Assembly (NCBI GenBank): GCA_902613475.1
Contig: CACMHG010000010.1
Coordinates: forward strand, 1 to 58,468
DNA length: 58,468 nucleotides
From: K189A clade bacterium
GTDB taxonomy: Bacteria > Pseudomonadota > Gammaproteobacteria > Pseudomonadales > Azotimanducaceae
Direction: 5' to 3'
Shown: in pieces, positions 42,667 to 51,893 of the stretch
How positions within the stretch are numbered: the first letter of the stretch is position 1
Layout: each line of letters opens with the position of its first letter
Translations under genes and position numbers: made by a program
Notes under the pieces: model-generated
Told to the model about the DNA's origin: nothing
The model's database searches: none
Seen by the model: the letters and a program-made list of their open reading frames with translations, nothing else

Positions 42667-44634
42667 ATGAGCCTTGTCCGCTGCGACAATTTATCCATCC
42701 ACTTTGGTGATCGCGCCATCTTGTCTGACGCGGATTTCTCCATCGAACCCAACGAGCGGGTGTGTCTGATTGGTCGCAATGGCGCGGGTAAATCTACGCT
42801 GCTAAAGATCATTACCGGTGAGGTGCTGCCAGACAGCGGTGCTGTTCAATATCAAGACAACTTGCGGGTCAGCGTGCTGGAGCAGTCGCTGCCGGATGCC
42901 GAGGCTTTAAGCGTTCGCGAGGTTGTCGCCCAGGGGCTAGCGTCACAAATTGATTTGATCGCTAACTTCACCGAGCTTAGCGGCACTGCCCAAAGCAACG
43001 AAGATTTAGAACGTCTTGAACAGATGCAGTCACGCATCGACACTCTGGGCGGTTGGCAGCCTGAGCTGCAGGTGGAAGCCATCATCACTCAGCTGGCCCT
43101 ACCTGCAGAGTCGTTGCTCAGCGAACTCTCCGGCGGCTGGCGTCGCCGGGTGGCTCTAGCGAAAGCCTTGGTCAGTAAACCCGACGTGCTTCTGCTCGAT
43201 GAGCCAACAAACCACCTCGACATTGCCACCATCGAATGGCTCGAGCACGAAGTGCGCGGCTATAAAGGTAGCGTGATCTTCATTACCCACGACCGGGCGT
43301 TCTTACAAAAACTGGCCACCCGCATTGTCGAGATCGACCGCGGACGTATCATCAGTTGGCCCGGCGACTACGCCAATTACCTGCGGTTAAAAGATCAGGC
43401 GCTCGAGGACGAGGAAACCCGCAACGCCCTTTTTGATAAACGTCTCGCTCAGGAAGAAGCCTGGATACGTCAAGGTATCAAGGCCAGACGTACCCGCAAT
43501 GAAGGCCGTGTACGCGCGCTTAAGGCCATGCGCGATGAGCGCTTAAGGCGGTTGTCGAGGCAAGGTAAGGCCCAGATTCAAATTGCTTCCAGCGAGGAAT
43601 CGGGACGCAAAGTCATCGAGGCTCGCGCCATTACCCACGGCTATGACGGCAAGCCGCTTCTCGACAACTTCAAGCTGAAAATCATGCGCGGTGACCGTAT
43701 CGGCATTATCGGCAACAACGGTGTGGGTAAAACCACGCTGCTGCGTATTTTGCTGGGCCAGCTAGAGCCAAATGCTGGCTCGGTGAAGATCGGCACAAAC
43801 CTCACCATTGGCTACTTCGATCAGGTACGCGACGGGCTGGAGTGGGATAAGAGCGTGGCGTTCAACGTGGCTAACGGCAAGGACCACATCACCATGAACG
43901 GCGGCGACCGCCACGTGATCGGCTACCTAAAAGGCTTTTTGTTCACTCCCGAGCGTGCACGTACCGCCATCAAACATCTGTCTGGCGGTGAGGTGAATCG
44001 CGTACTGCTGGCCAAGCTGTTTACCCAGACCAATAACCTAATGGTGCTGGACGAACCCACCAACGATCTCGACATTGAAATGCTCGAGGTGCTAGAAGAA
44101 AAACTGGTGGAGTACAGCGGCACGCTCATCGTGGTCAGCCATGACCGCGACTTTGTCGACAATGTCGTGACCAGTACCTTGGTCTTTGAAGAAGATAATC
44201 GCTTACTTGAGTACCAAGGCGGGTTCAGCGATTGGGCCACACGCGAACGCAGGCTCGCGGTTTTGGAAAAACGGCCCGGACAATTACCGGCTACCGCGAC
44301 TGAGGAGCCTGATGCCGATCTAGTGCTTGCCCCAACCGCGCCTGCATCCAACAGCGCGGGCCAAGATTCGAGCACAGATTCGAGTGGAAATTCGAATAAA
44401 AGCTCAAGCAAAAAACTCAGCTACAAGCTGCAGCGCGAGCTGGACGCCCTGCCAGATACCATTGCCGAACTGGAAGAAAAACTCGCGGCGCTGACCGAGC
44501 AAACCAGCGCCGCAGACTTTTATAACCAAGACTTTTCCGAAACCGAGCCAGTGCTTAAAGCGCTTGCCGAGACCCAGCAATCCCTGGATGCCGCCACGGA
44601 GCGCTGGATCGAGCTAGAAGAAATGCAGAGTTAA
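42667..44634 (+). CDS. uup: ABC-F ATPase Uup
   Basis: 655 residues without membrane domains. Two ATPase cassettes: Walker A GRNGAGKST with signature LSGGWRRR in the first, and GNNGVGKTT with LSGGEVNR in the second. The Walker B/acidic ends are LLLDEPTNHLD and MVLDEPTNDLD. An ABC-F linker lies between them (about 240-310, ARRTRNEGRVRALKAMRDERLRRL). A C-terminal coiled coil at about 580-650 is typical of Uup and absent from EttA. It acts on the ribosome and suppresses transposon precise excision. The ATG follows the TA module by 58 bp. Confidence 0.95.
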   Translation: MSLVRCDNLSIHFGDRAILSDADFSIEPNERVCLIGRNGAGKSTLLKIITGEVLPDSGAVQYQDNLRVSVLEQSLPDAEALSVREVVAQGLASQIDLIANFTELSGTAQSNEDLERLEQMQSRIDTLGGWQPELQVEAIITQLALPAESLLSELSGGWRRRVALAKALVSKPDVLLLDEPTNHLDIATIEWLEHEVRGYKGSVIFITHDRAFLQKLATRIVEIDRGRIISWPGDYANYLRLKDQALEDEETRNALFDKRLAQEEAWIRQGIKARRTRNEGRVRALKAMRDERLRRLSRQGKAQIQIASSEESGRKVIEARAITHGYDGKPLLDNFKLKIMRGDRIGIIGNNGVGKTTLLRILLGQLEPNAGSVKIGTNLTIGYFDQVRDGLEWDKSVAFNVANGKDHITMNGGDRHVIGYLKGFLFTPERARTAIKHLSGGEVNRVLLAKLFTQTNNLMVLDEPTNDLDIEMLEVLEEKLVEYSGTLIVVSHDRDFVDNVVTSTLVFEEDNRLLEYQGGFSDWATRERRLAVLEKRPGQLPATATEEPDADLVLAPTAPASNSAGQDSSTDSSGNSNKSSSKKLSYKLQRELDALPDTIAELEEKLAALTEQTSAADFYNQDFSETEPVLKALAETQQSLDAATERWIELEEMQS

Positions 44635-44636
44635 GC

Positions 44637-45368
44637 CTAGCGGGCGTACCCCATTAAGGCATCGTCAACTTCCACGATGCCGCCATGCTGACTGGCGAAA
44701 AACACCTTGTTGTCTCGCTCGTACATCAGCAAGCCATCCATAAATCTGACATCTGGCCCGGTTACCGGTTCTAAGCCCGCGCCCTGGCGCATGGTGAAGA
44801 TCGTCATATCGTGGGTGACGCACAAATCAAGTTGGGGGGTGCCGGCTTCGATGGCTGGAGCGTTGAGCTTGTCGAGCATAACTTCTAACACCATGCCAAC
44901 GGCCCATTGCGGGCGCATCATGGCGGATTGCGGCACTTTCCCCGCGAACCACTGGCCCACGTAATCAGTGAGACCATTGGACTTGTGCAGGCCTTTCCAC
45001 ATGCGAATTTGATCCAGCGCGTAGAACACGCCGAAGGCTTCTATGTCTCGCACCTTGGAGATCACGCCTCCGCGCTGTGCGGCCGTTGAGGCCTCAATGG
45101 CCAAAGCACCCGTATCTCTGCAGCGCGTTACCGGGCTGGAGTAGCCGCGTAAATTCACATCTGGCAGAGCAGCACCAAACCGTGCCGCCAAGCTGCGACC
45201 CTCTGCGGTCAGCGGGTTCTCTAAATCATGGACATCGCGCCGATATTCCCGCGCCGAATGACGCATGAGCAGCACGCCCCGCTCCACACCTTCGGCAAAT
45301 ATCGCCCGAGTCATGCGAGCACTGGCGTCGCCAAAGTCATCATCCGGCTGGTTGTAATCGATTTTCAT
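44637..45368 (-). CDS. Histidine-phosphatase family protein
   Basis: About 243 residues. The catalytic motif is LLMRHSAREYR (R-H-x-x-R with the phosphohistidine His), followed by ENPLTAEGRSLAARFGAALP. The second His is in LCVTHDMTIFTMRQG, and the conserved Arg is in YSSPVTRCRDTG. This is the branch-2 pattern of the superfamily, closer to acid phosphatase or phytase-like members than to glycolytic mutase. There is no signal peptide, so it is cytoplasmic. The ATG at 45368 or at 45377 is possible. It converges with uup and diverges from the SDR gene. Confidence 0.82.
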   Translation of the reverse strand: MKIDYNQPDDDFGDASARMTRAIFAEGVERGVLLMRHSAREYRRDVHDLENPLTAEGRSLAARFGAALPDVNLRGYSSPVTRCRDTGALAIEASTAAQRGGVISKVRDIEAFGVFYALDQIRMWKGLHKSNGLTDYVGQWFAGKVPQSAMMRPQWAVGMVLEVMLDKLNAPAIEAGTPQLDLCVTHDMTIFTMRQGAGLEPVTGPDVRFMDGLLMYERDNKVFFASQHGGIVEVDDALMGYAR

Positions 45369-45431
45369 GAGCTGCACGTCGGTGAAAACCTGTAATAGTA
45401 TCGTAGGGTCATGTTTTTAGGGGAAAGACAC

Positions 45432-46346
45432 ATGGGCAGACTACAAGACCGCATTGCTGTTGTGACCGGCGCAGGCCGTGGCATCGGACGAGAAATCGCG
45501 TTACTGATGGCCGCCGAAGGCGCAAAGGTCGTGGTGAATGACCTAGGCGCCAACACCGACGGTACCGGCGCCACCATGATCGCAGACGAAGTAGTAGCAG
45601 AAATAAAAGCTGCAGGGGGCGAAGCCGTTTCCAATACCGACTCCGTGGCCGATGTCGCCGGGGGCGAACACCTCGTTCAGACCGCCATAGATGCTTTTGG
45701 CGGCATGGATATTTTGGTCAACAACGCGGGTATCCTGCGTGACCGCACTATCTTCAAAATGGAAGAGTCGGACTGGGATGCGGTGCTGGCCGTGCACCTG
45801 AAAGGCCACTATTGCTGCACCCGTCCCTTTGCCAACTACATTCGCGCCAAAAACCGCACCGGCTGTCGCATCATCAATTTTTCAAGTGTGTCCGGCTTGT
45901 TCGGCAATTTTGGTCAAGCCAACTACGGTGCCGCCAAGGCGGGTATCGCGGGTTTCTCCCGGGTGATCGCCTTGGAGCTAGCCAAGTACGGCTGCACCAG
46001 CAACACCATTTCACCCGGCGCGCTCACGCGCATGACCATTCCGCTGCGGGAAAATCGCGGCGAGACGGTGGAAGAGTCAGACATAGAGGCGGGTGGTCCA
46101 CAACATATCGCGCCCATCTGCGCGTGGCTTGCCAGTGAAGAATCTGCTGGCATTACGTCTGAGATTTTCCACGCGGCCAGAGGCGGCATCGCCATCATGC
46201 AGCAGCCGCGCATTATCAAACAGTTCAAAAAATCCGAGGGTCTTTGGAGCCTTGATGAACTGGACGGCATCGTGCCCCAGCTGATGGAGGCGAAAAAAGC
46301 CAACATGGAGGCCGCTGACGAATCGGCCAAACCCATCGTCGATTAA
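45432..46346 (+). CDS. SDR-family 3-hydroxyacyl-CoA dehydrogenase-like protein
   Basis: About 304 residues. The Rossmann motif TGAGRGIG follows the first strand, then NNAGILRDR, and the catalytic Ser-Tyr-Lys set: FSSVSG, NYGAAKAG. An ND at strand 2 suggests NAD or NADP. The extra C-terminal 60 residues (HIAPICAWLASEESAGITSEIFHAARGGIAIM, then GLWSLDELD) match the (3R)-hydroxyacyl-CoA dehydrogenase/MFE-2 group. GGGGAAAGA precedes the ATG at 45432. The frame opens at 45411. It ends next to the VOC gene (27 bp). Confidence 0.88.
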   Translation: MGRLQDRIAVVTGAGRGIGREIALLMAAEGAKVVVNDLGANTDGTGATMIADEVVAEIKAAGGEAVSNTDSVADVAGGEHLVQTAIDAFGGMDILVNNAGILRDRTIFKMEESDWDAVLAVHLKGHYCCTRPFANYIRAKNRTGCRIINFSSVSGLFGNFGQANYGAAKAGIAGFSRVIALELAKYGCTSNTISPGALTRMTIPLRENRGETVEESDIEAGGPQHIAPICAWLASEESAGITSEIFHAARGGIAIMQQPRIIKQFKKSEGLWSLDELDGIVPQLMEAKKANMEAADESAKPIVD

Positions 46347-46372
46347 TGGCAGCAGATCCACGGGAGAACCAC

Positions 46373-47065
46373 ATGAGTAACAAAGTTGAAGGCCTGCATC
46401 ATCTCGCCCTGTGCACGGCGGATATGAAAAGCCAGATCGAATTTTTTACCGACAAGCTCGGTATGGAACTTCAGGCCCTGTACTGGATGCACGGGGTTGC
46501 GGACACCTGGCACGGATTCTTGCGTTTGAACGACGAAAGCTCCATCGCCTTTGTATGCAACCCACAGATCAAGAACATAGAAGTACAGATGGGTGTTACC
46601 CACTCTGGCAACCCCGGCGCCAACAGCGCAGCGGGCACCATGCAGCACCTCGCGCTTAAGGTAAAAGACCACGATGAAATGATGGCCATGCGTGACCGGT
46701 TGCGCAGCAAGGGCGTGCCCGTGCTTGGGCCACTGGATCATGGCATGTGCGTGAGCATGTATTTTGCCGGGCCAGAGAACCTGTCGCTGGAGCTGTCCTA
46801 TTCCATGGAGCCGATCAATAACGAGCAGTGGATTGACCCGGAAGTGGTGGCGCTGGCGGGTATTTCTGCCGAGGAACTGGCCCGATACAAAAATCCCGCC
46901 GCGTTTGACAGCAGCGGTGGCACCGTCACTCAACCCGTAATAGACGAGGCAAGTACCGGCCCGCATATGACCAACTACCCACCCGGACACTACGAGGCCA
47001 CCATGGGCATTCCCGACGAGGTGGCACTGAACATGCTGGAGTCAAAACCACCGGTATCGGTTTAA
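46373..47065 (+). CDS. VOC-family (glyoxalase/extradiol-type) protein
   Basis: About 230 residues. The N-terminal betaalphabetabetabeta module starts HHLALCTADMKSQIEFFTDKLGMEL, and a second half (TMQHLALKVKDHDEMMAMRDRLRSKGV, ending ENLSLELSYSM) supplies the metal-site His and Glu. It fits single-chain VOC enzymes such as ring-cleaving dioxygenase or glyoxalase-like proteins. The C-terminal 60 residues are unassigned. An ATG at 46346 overlaps the SDR stop, but GGGAG before the ATG at 46373 is the better start. It is probably cotranscribed with the SDR gene, possibly in an aromatic or sterol degradation role, which is inference. Confidence 0.83.
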   Translation: MSNKVEGLHHLALCTADMKSQIEFFTDKLGMELQALYWMHGVADTWHGFLRLNDESSIAFVCNPQIKNIEVQMGVTHSGNPGANSAAGTMQHLALKVKDHDEMMAMRDRLRSKGVPVLGPLDHGMCVSMYFAGPENLSLELSYSMEPINNEQWIDPEVVALAGISAEELARYKNPAAFDSSGGTVTQPVIDEASTGPHMTNYPPGHYEATMGIPDEVALNMLESKPPVSV

Positions 47066-47092
47066 CTAGGCGGCAAACTCAACAACGCGCGG

Positions 47093-47188
47093 TTACCTTA
47101 ACCGCGCCATCATCAGCGCGTGCGCTAACTCACCTTGCCGCGTCGCATAACGTCGCAGAAGCCCTTCTACTTCGAAACCGTGGCGATT
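47093..47188 (-). pseudogene. C-terminal fragment of a GNAT acetyltransferase
   Basis: In the gap on the minus strand a frame reads HGFEVEGLLRRYATRQGELA followed by HALMMARLR and a stop at 47093, the usual C-terminal end of GNAT N-acetyltransferases. Upstream of 47188 an in-frame TAG follows and the rest of the domain is gone. The last codons overlap a 9-bp perfect hairpin at 47087-47107. Confidence 0.65.
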
Positions 47189-47210
47189 CTATTCAACTGG
47201 GGTAAGTCTC

Positions 47211-48023
47211 ATGAGAGCAAAGCTTCATGCCAACGAACTCAGCATTTCTGACGCACTCGCACATGACCTGCTGTCTGCGCATGCTCCACGCTTCGCCGAA
47301 CTCCCACTAACTAGACTCGATAACACAGGTTCCACAAATGTGCTGTTCCGCATGGGCGATGAATTCCTGCTGCGCCTGCCCCGTCAGCCAGGTGGCGGAG
47401 AATGCATTGCAAAGGAACATCGATGGTTACCTTTCATTGGCCCTTCAATACCCTGTGCTGTGCCCGATGTTTTGAGGCTGGTGGAGGCAAGCAACAAGTT
47501 TCCTGAACGATGGTCAATTTTGCGGTGGATTGACGGTACTGCCCTGAATTCTTTCAGCTCAGAGCAAGAAGATACGCCAGGTGAGCGTCAGTTGGCTCGC
47601 GATCTCTCCGCCGTCATTTTGTCCTTGCGCAGAATACCCGTACCACCCAGCGCCACTGTTGACCCGACCTTGCAAAGTTACCGGGGCGAACCGTTCGCCA
47701 ACATTCACAATCAAATGATGCGCAACATCGCGTACTGCAAGAACCACAAAGGCCTGGACCTGGATCTGAGTTTGGTCACCAGGGTTTGGGAGCACTCCAT
47801 GCACAAGGCTAAAAGCTACCAGAGGAGAGCGCCTGCCTGGTTCCACGCGGACCTTGTGGCAGAGAACCTCCTCGTTAACGGCGACGGCCTAGCGGGCGTT
47901 CTCGACTTTGGCAGCTTGGGAGTAGGCGACCCCACCGTCGATTTACACGGTGCATGGGCACTAGCCATTGCGATCGGTGCAATCGCCTATTATTGGGATA
48001 GCATGCCTACGCGAGCGCGCTAG
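47211..48023 (+). CDS. APH/ChoK-type phosphotransferase, decayed C-terminus
   Basis: 270 residues. A kinase-like fold is seen: LTRLDNTGSTNVLFRMGDEFLLRLP as the nucleotide-binding loop, the catalytic loop AWFHADLVAENLLVNGDG, and the metal Asp in VLDFGSLGVGDPTVDLHGAW. After this, homologues have about 30 more residues before the next helix, but here HGAW is joined directly to ALAIAIGAIAYYW, suggesting an internal deletion. The stop at 48021 (TAG) is followed in the same frame by RIDMAQAVLSDAQETGFLT to 48083, which reads as the remaining tail. The protein is probably inactive. Its start is ATG at 47211. Confidence 0.75.
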   Translation: MRAKLHANELSISDALAHDLLSAHAPRFAELPLTRLDNTGSTNVLFRMGDEFLLRLPRQPGGGECIAKEHRWLPFIGPSIPCAVPDVLRLVEASNKFPERWSILRWIDGTALNSFSSEQEDTPGERQLARDLSAVILSLRRIPVPPSATVDPTLQSYRGEPFANIHNQMMRNIAYCKNHKGLDLDLSLVTRVWEHSMHKAKSYQRRAPAWFHADLVAENLLVNGDGLAGVLDFGSLGVGDPTVDLHGAWALAIAIGAIAYYWDSMPTRAR

Positions 48024-48108
48024 CGTATCGACATGGCCCAAGCGGTATTGTCCGACGCGCAGGAAACTGGATTTCTTACCTAACAGTAAAGCCTGTACCA
48101 ACAACCTA

Positions 48109-49830
48109 CTAAAAATAACCCGCCCAACGCAGGTAAACACGATCACCACCGCCTTGGGTAATTGGCTGGCCCGTTGGCAGCGCGCCCACAGAAATCGGGG
48201 CGAACTCATCGCCAGTGCCACCTGTCGAGCCAATCCACCCCAACTGCATATTTTGATTTTGCCCAACGTCATAGGCGAACTGCATCTGTAGCAGGCTGCT
48301 GCTGTCATGCAAATTCGTAATGACGGTCAACTGCTGCGTCAGCAGCGGATGCCATTCGAAGCTGCCGCCCACCGCCACGTAGTCGCGCATTAGGTTGAAA
48401 AACTCTCCCCGCGCTAGTCCCGCCTGCAAATCTAATGGCACTGACGTAAGCGGGCTAGGTAGCTCGGTTAGCCCAAAGTCGTTGTGAAAGTACTCGGCGA
48501 AGGCATAAACGGTGCCGTCTCGCCATGGGAAGGCAACATCGATGTTGACGATGCCAAGCACACCCCAATCCTCATTTTGCTGGCTTTGACCGATGCCGCG
48601 ACGCATGGCGATATCACTGCGCAGCACAGCGGGTCCAACCGGTATGCGTCCGCTCACGCCAAAGAACTCGGTGTCAAAGTGTTGCGCTGCAATGAGCTCG
48701 AATTCAACCGAGCCCGCGTAGCCGTGCCATTTTGCTGCCGTACTGGCCACCTCGCCGCTTACTAAATCCTGCGCATCGCGCCGAAAAACATGCAGCAGTT
48801 GAGCGTCATGGCCGTTATCAAACAGACGCTCGACCAGTATCAGGTCATCGCCCGCTTTGTAATCACGATCCACAGCCGTCGGCGCAAAAGGGTTGAAGGG
48901 GTCTAGGGGCTGAAAAACGATGCCGCTGCCCCAGCTTACAGCTTGCCGCCCAACCGTCACGGCCCATCGATCTGAGCGCCACCGGGCGTTCAAGCGGTCT
49001 AGCCGATGCAGGCTGCGATGGCGGCTACCCTCGTTTAAGCCCTCGGTAAGGTTCATCAGGCGCAGGTCATCACTGACTACAATTTGCTCACCGCCCATCT
49101 GACCCAGGAACAATCCTTTGCCGTACTGCACCAGGGCTGTGTGTGCTAGCTCAAACGACCAGTTACCCACCTCGTGCTGTAGCATGGATCGCAGATCTAC
49201 CGCACCGTCTTCCCTTCGGCTACCTACGTAAGATCGACTAAAATCGGTTGCCGGTAGGTCAGCAGTGCTCGCAAAACCCTTGAGTCGAAAAGTCAGTGAT
49301 GTTTCACCCTTGGGTAGCCAACCACTTACCCACCAGGTTCGCTCGCCGGGTTGAGCAGCCTGTTCTGCGTTTCGATAAAGCGGCAATAGCGGCTTTGCAG
49401 GCTCTTGAGTAACTGGCGCTACTTTCCTGGGATCAGCATCCCTTTGCTGCTGGCGCGCGCGTTCTGCGGCAGGGAACGGGTCTACGCCTGAATAATCTAG
49501 TACTGCCGTGGAGCCCACGTCGGCCTCCACATCGGTCAGCCAGGCGCCCTCGTAGCCATTGCGCTGGGCTGTCTGCTGCAGTGCCTTTGTGTCTGCAGAC
49601 TCTAGGGCCAGTAGCACCACTCGATGCAAAAGCTGGCCCTCGCGTCGGGTTTGCACAATGCGAACCTCTCGCACCCGGATGATAAGGCGCTGGTCAGCCG
49701 CTATGTTTTGCAGAGCGGTGGCGTTTTCTAACGAGGAGAAACTGCCAATGACGACGGCAGGTTCCGCCCATACAACTTGGCCGCTTCCCAAACAAAGCAA
49801 GCAGACCAGGCAAAGTGGCAGCCGCTTCAT
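48109..49830 (-). CDS. Outer-membrane beta-barrel with N-terminal SPOR-like domain
   Basis: 573 residues. The signal peptide MKRLPLCLVCLLCLGSGQVVWA is followed by a SPOR-like domain at about 25-105 (VVIGSFSSLENATALQNIAADQ, then NGYEGAWLTDVE), a fold that binds denuded peptidoglycan. After a proline-rich linker, a beta-barrel follows (about 165-573), with QAVSWGSGIVFQPLDPFNPFAP, and ends in Phe (VYLRWAGYF). It is the last gene of the ABC/LolA-like operon. I know no exact family; barrel motifs are close to hypothetical DUF1302-like proteins. Only the 18-bp repeats separate it from the ATPase, and no ribosome site is seen before its ATG. Confidence 0.8.
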   Translation of the reverse strand: MKRLPLCLVCLLCLGSGQVVWAEPAVVIGSFSSLENATALQNIAADQRLIIRVREVRIVQTRREGQLLHRVVLLALESADTKALQQTAQRNGYEGAWLTDVEADVGSTAVLDYSGVDPFPAAERARQQQRDADPRKVAPVTQEPAKPLLPLYRNAEQAAQPGERTWWVSGWLPKGETSLTFRLKGFASTADLPATDFSRSYVGSRREDGAVDLRSMLQHEVGNWSFELAHTALVQYGKGLFLGQMGGEQIVVSDDLRLMNLTEGLNEGSRHRSLHRLDRLNARWRSDRWAVTVGRQAVSWGSGIVFQPLDPFNPFAPTAVDRDYKAGDDLILVERLFDNGHDAQLLHVFRRDAQDLVSGEVASTAAKWHGYAGSVEFELIAAQHFDTEFFGVSGRIPVGPAVLRSDIAMRRGIGQSQQNEDWGVLGIVNIDVAFPWRDGTVYAFAEYFHNDFGLTELPSPLTSVPLDLQAGLARGEFFNLMRDYVAVGGSFEWHPLLTQQLTVITNLHDSSSLLQMQFAYDVGQNQNMQLGWIGSTGGTGDEFAPISVGALPTGQPITQGGGDRVYLRWAGYF

Positions 49831-49842
49831 TGGGTTGGGCGA

Positions 49843-49894
49843 ATTGGACTAGGCCAATTCATTGGACTAGGCCAACTCATTGGACTAGCTAGCC
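49843..49894 (-). repeat. 18-bp tandem repeat carrying in-frame TAG codons
   Basis: The unit ATTGGACTAGGCCAATTC occurs about 2.9 times between the ATPase and barrel genes. On the minus strand each unit begins with TAG in the ATPase frame, and the barrel ATG is in that same frame 54 bases after the ATPase stop. Confidence 0.8.
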
Positions 49895-50598
49895 ATCGCG
49901 CTGTCTTGGTGTATCTCTCCGTCCATCATGGCGACTTGACGGGAGGTGTAGCTCATCACGATGGGATCGTGGGTCGCGGTCACAATGGTCATACCCTGTT
50001 GCTGATTGAGCTGCTGCAGAACCTCCAGTAATTCTGACGTGGTTTTCGAGTCCAGGTTGGCGGTCGGTTCATCTGCCAACAACAGCACTGGTTCGGTCAC
50101 AATGGCTCGAGCAATGGCGACACGTTGTTGCTGCCCCCCGGACAATTCGCCCGGGCGGCGATCGCCCAGATCGCCCAAACCCAAACTTTGCAGGGCACTG
50201 TTGGCCCGTTCTTGTCGCTCTTGGCTGGACACACCCTGCAACTGCAGAATGAATTCGACGTTCTCGCGGGCAGACAACACTGGAATCAGGTTATAGGCCT
50301 GAAAGACGAAGCCCACTTTCTCTAGCCGCATCTGAGCCAGCTCGCTAGCGTTCAGTGCACCTAAACTCGTGCCGCCTACGGTCACCTCGCCTGCATCAAA
50401 TCCGTCCAGGCCGCCAATCACATTCAGTAGCGTCGACTTACCGGAGCCTGACGGGCCAGCGAGACTGACAAATTCACCCGCCGTAATGGTGAGATTTGCG
50501 CCGCGCAGGGCGTACACCGGTACGCTCTCCTGCTGATAGATGCGCTGTACGTCTTGGCAGTACACAACTGGCGTATCTGATGCTGTGTTGTCGCTCAT
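49885..50598 (-). CDS. LolD/MacB-type ABC transporter ATPase
   Basis: About 237 residues. Walker A is GPSGSGKST near residue 40, the Q-loop follows [10 protein letters not shown], the signature is [15 protein letters not shown], Walker B is [12 protein letters not shown], and the switch His is in VTATHD. The family powers FtsX-type permeases that extract lipoproteins or export substrates. The ATG at 50598 is preferred; a TTG 15 bases before is in frame. It is preceded by the two FtsX-type permeases and sits before the 18-bp repeats and the barrel gene. Confidence 0.93.
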   Translation of the reverse strand: MSDNTASDTPVVYCQDVQRIYQQESVPVYALRGANLTITAGEFVSLAGPSGSGKSTLLNVIGGLDGFDAGEVTVGGTSLGALNASELAQMRLEKVGFVFQAYNLIPVLSARENVEFILQLQGVSSQERQERANSALQSLGLGDLGDRRPGELSGGQQQRVAIARAIVTEPVLLLADEPTANLDSKTTSELLEVLQQLNQQQGMTIVTATHDPIVMSYTSRQVAMMDGEIHQDSAMAS

Positions 50599-50664
50599 CG
50601 TGGTTCGTTCCAATTCATGTGCATTTTTTGGCGGCTCAGGAACTGCTGTCTCTTGCCTTCTTAA

Positions 50665-51891
50665 CTACCTGTTCATTGCCATCAACGGCGAAATTTTCAG
50701 CGCCCGGCGGGCCGGGAAAAAGCTGGCGAAAAGTCCCACCAACATGCTTAGCCCACCAAAGAGCAGCAGGTCCTCGACGGTCAGCACGGGTTTCAAAAAG
50801 GTGCTCATACCGAATGCTTCGGCACTCTCGCTGAACGCGGATAAATCGATGCCTTCGCCCAGCCCAAATACCAGCAGCACACCGAGCATAAGACCAGCGA
50901 TGACGCCTACGACCATGATGCCGACACACTCCATGACCACCTGAATCAGCAGCAGCTGTTTGTTCATGCCCAGGGCGCGCAACATCCCCAGTTCCTGAGT
51001 GCGCTGCATAACCGTGGCGATGAGCGTATTTACTAGGCCAAAGGTTAGCGCGCTCATAATGAGGATGAACCAGATCACCATGGTGGCGTCTACAACATCC
51101 ACAATCTCCGCTATCTGTGGCTGCATTTGTCGCCAATCTTTCACAACCAACTGCGGATGCTGATCTCTAAGTTTCTCAGCAGCCGAGGGCCTGTCCTCAT
51201 CACTGACCAGGACAACAGACAATTCTGTGATGGGATTATCAAGTCCGACCGTTGCAAGAGTGTCCTGTAGGGCCTGCAAACCGGTGAACACCAGCGCCTC
51301 CTCCGGCCAGTTCGTGGGTGAGTCGAAGACTCCGGCGATGCGGTAACCACGCTCGCGACTTTTGCCGTCCGCACCCTCTACGATCATCACCACCCGGCGA
51401 CCTATCTTGGTTTGCAGGGTTTCAGCCAACGCTTTGCCAATAAGTAGCCGGCCATCGTCTGGCCCGGCGAGGGTTTCACCGCTCACCTCAAAATCTCGAT
51501 AAAGCGAAATGGCCTCGTCCGCCGGATCAATACCTATCATGGCGACACCGCGGGTTTCGCGCTCGCTGCTGATCACTGCAGGCAGATTAATCCGTTTGGC
51601 GATGCCCGCGACGGGCAATTGATCGTCCAGGACGACGTTTGTACTTGCCGAAAAGGCGCGCTGTAGGCTGGGATCATCGGCAAAGCCCGGCGCCTGCATT
51701 TTGATATGGCCACTCAACCCGGAGACCGCAGTTTCGAGCATGTCTACCTGCCAACCGCGTATGAGGGAGTTAGACAGCGTGGTGCCACCAACGGCCACAG
51801 CGATTGCGGCAAAGAGGAAAAAGTTACGGCGTCGATAGCGCACGATGTTGCGAAGACTGAGGTTAAATAGGAGCGTTAGGGTCCCCAGCAT
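50665..51891 (-). CDS. FtsX-family ABC permease (second)
   Basis: 408 residues. One membrane helix near the N-terminus (FFLFAAIAVAVGGTTLSNSLI), a large periplasmic domain (about 50-270) and three helices near the C-terminus (LVNTLIATVMQRTQELGMLRALGMNKQLLL, then the last FGGLSMLVGLFASFFPARRALKISP). This is the MacB/LolC-E layout. It starts at an ATG two bases before the stop of the first permease and is probably translated together with it. The two permeases should form a heterodimer. Confidence 0.92.
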   Translation of the reverse strand: MLGTLTLLFNLSLRNIVRYRRRNFFLFAAIAVAVGGTTLSNSLIRGWQVDMLETAVSGLSGHIKMQAPGFADDPSLQRAFSASTNVVLDDQLPVAGIAKRINLPAVISSERETRGVAMIGIDPADEAISLYRDFEVSGETLAGPDDGRLLIGKALAETLQTKIGRRVVMIVEGADGKSRERGYRIAGVFDSPTNWPEEALVFTGLQALQDTLATVGLDNPITELSVVLVSDEDRPSAAEKLRDQHPQLVVKDWRQMQPQIAEIVDVVDATMVIWFILIMSALTFGLVNTLIATVMQRTQELGMLRALGMNKQLLLIQVVMECVGIMVVGVIAGLMLGVLLVFGLGEGIDLSAFSESAEAFGMSTFLKPVLTVEDLLLFGGLSMLVGLFASFFPARRALKISPLMAMNR

Positions 51892-51893
51892 GG

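Noticed and set aside
44637..45368. Classical phosphoglycerate mutase (glycolysis)
   Set aside because: The residues fit branch-2 histidine phosphatases; the mutase-specific segments are not present.
36185..48083. Genome-wide reassignment of TAG as an amino acid
   Set aside because: Two genes carry internal TAG, but many intact genes in the window end in TAG (for example the membrane-fusion protein and oxidoreductase genes), so TAG works as a stop and these are decayed genes.
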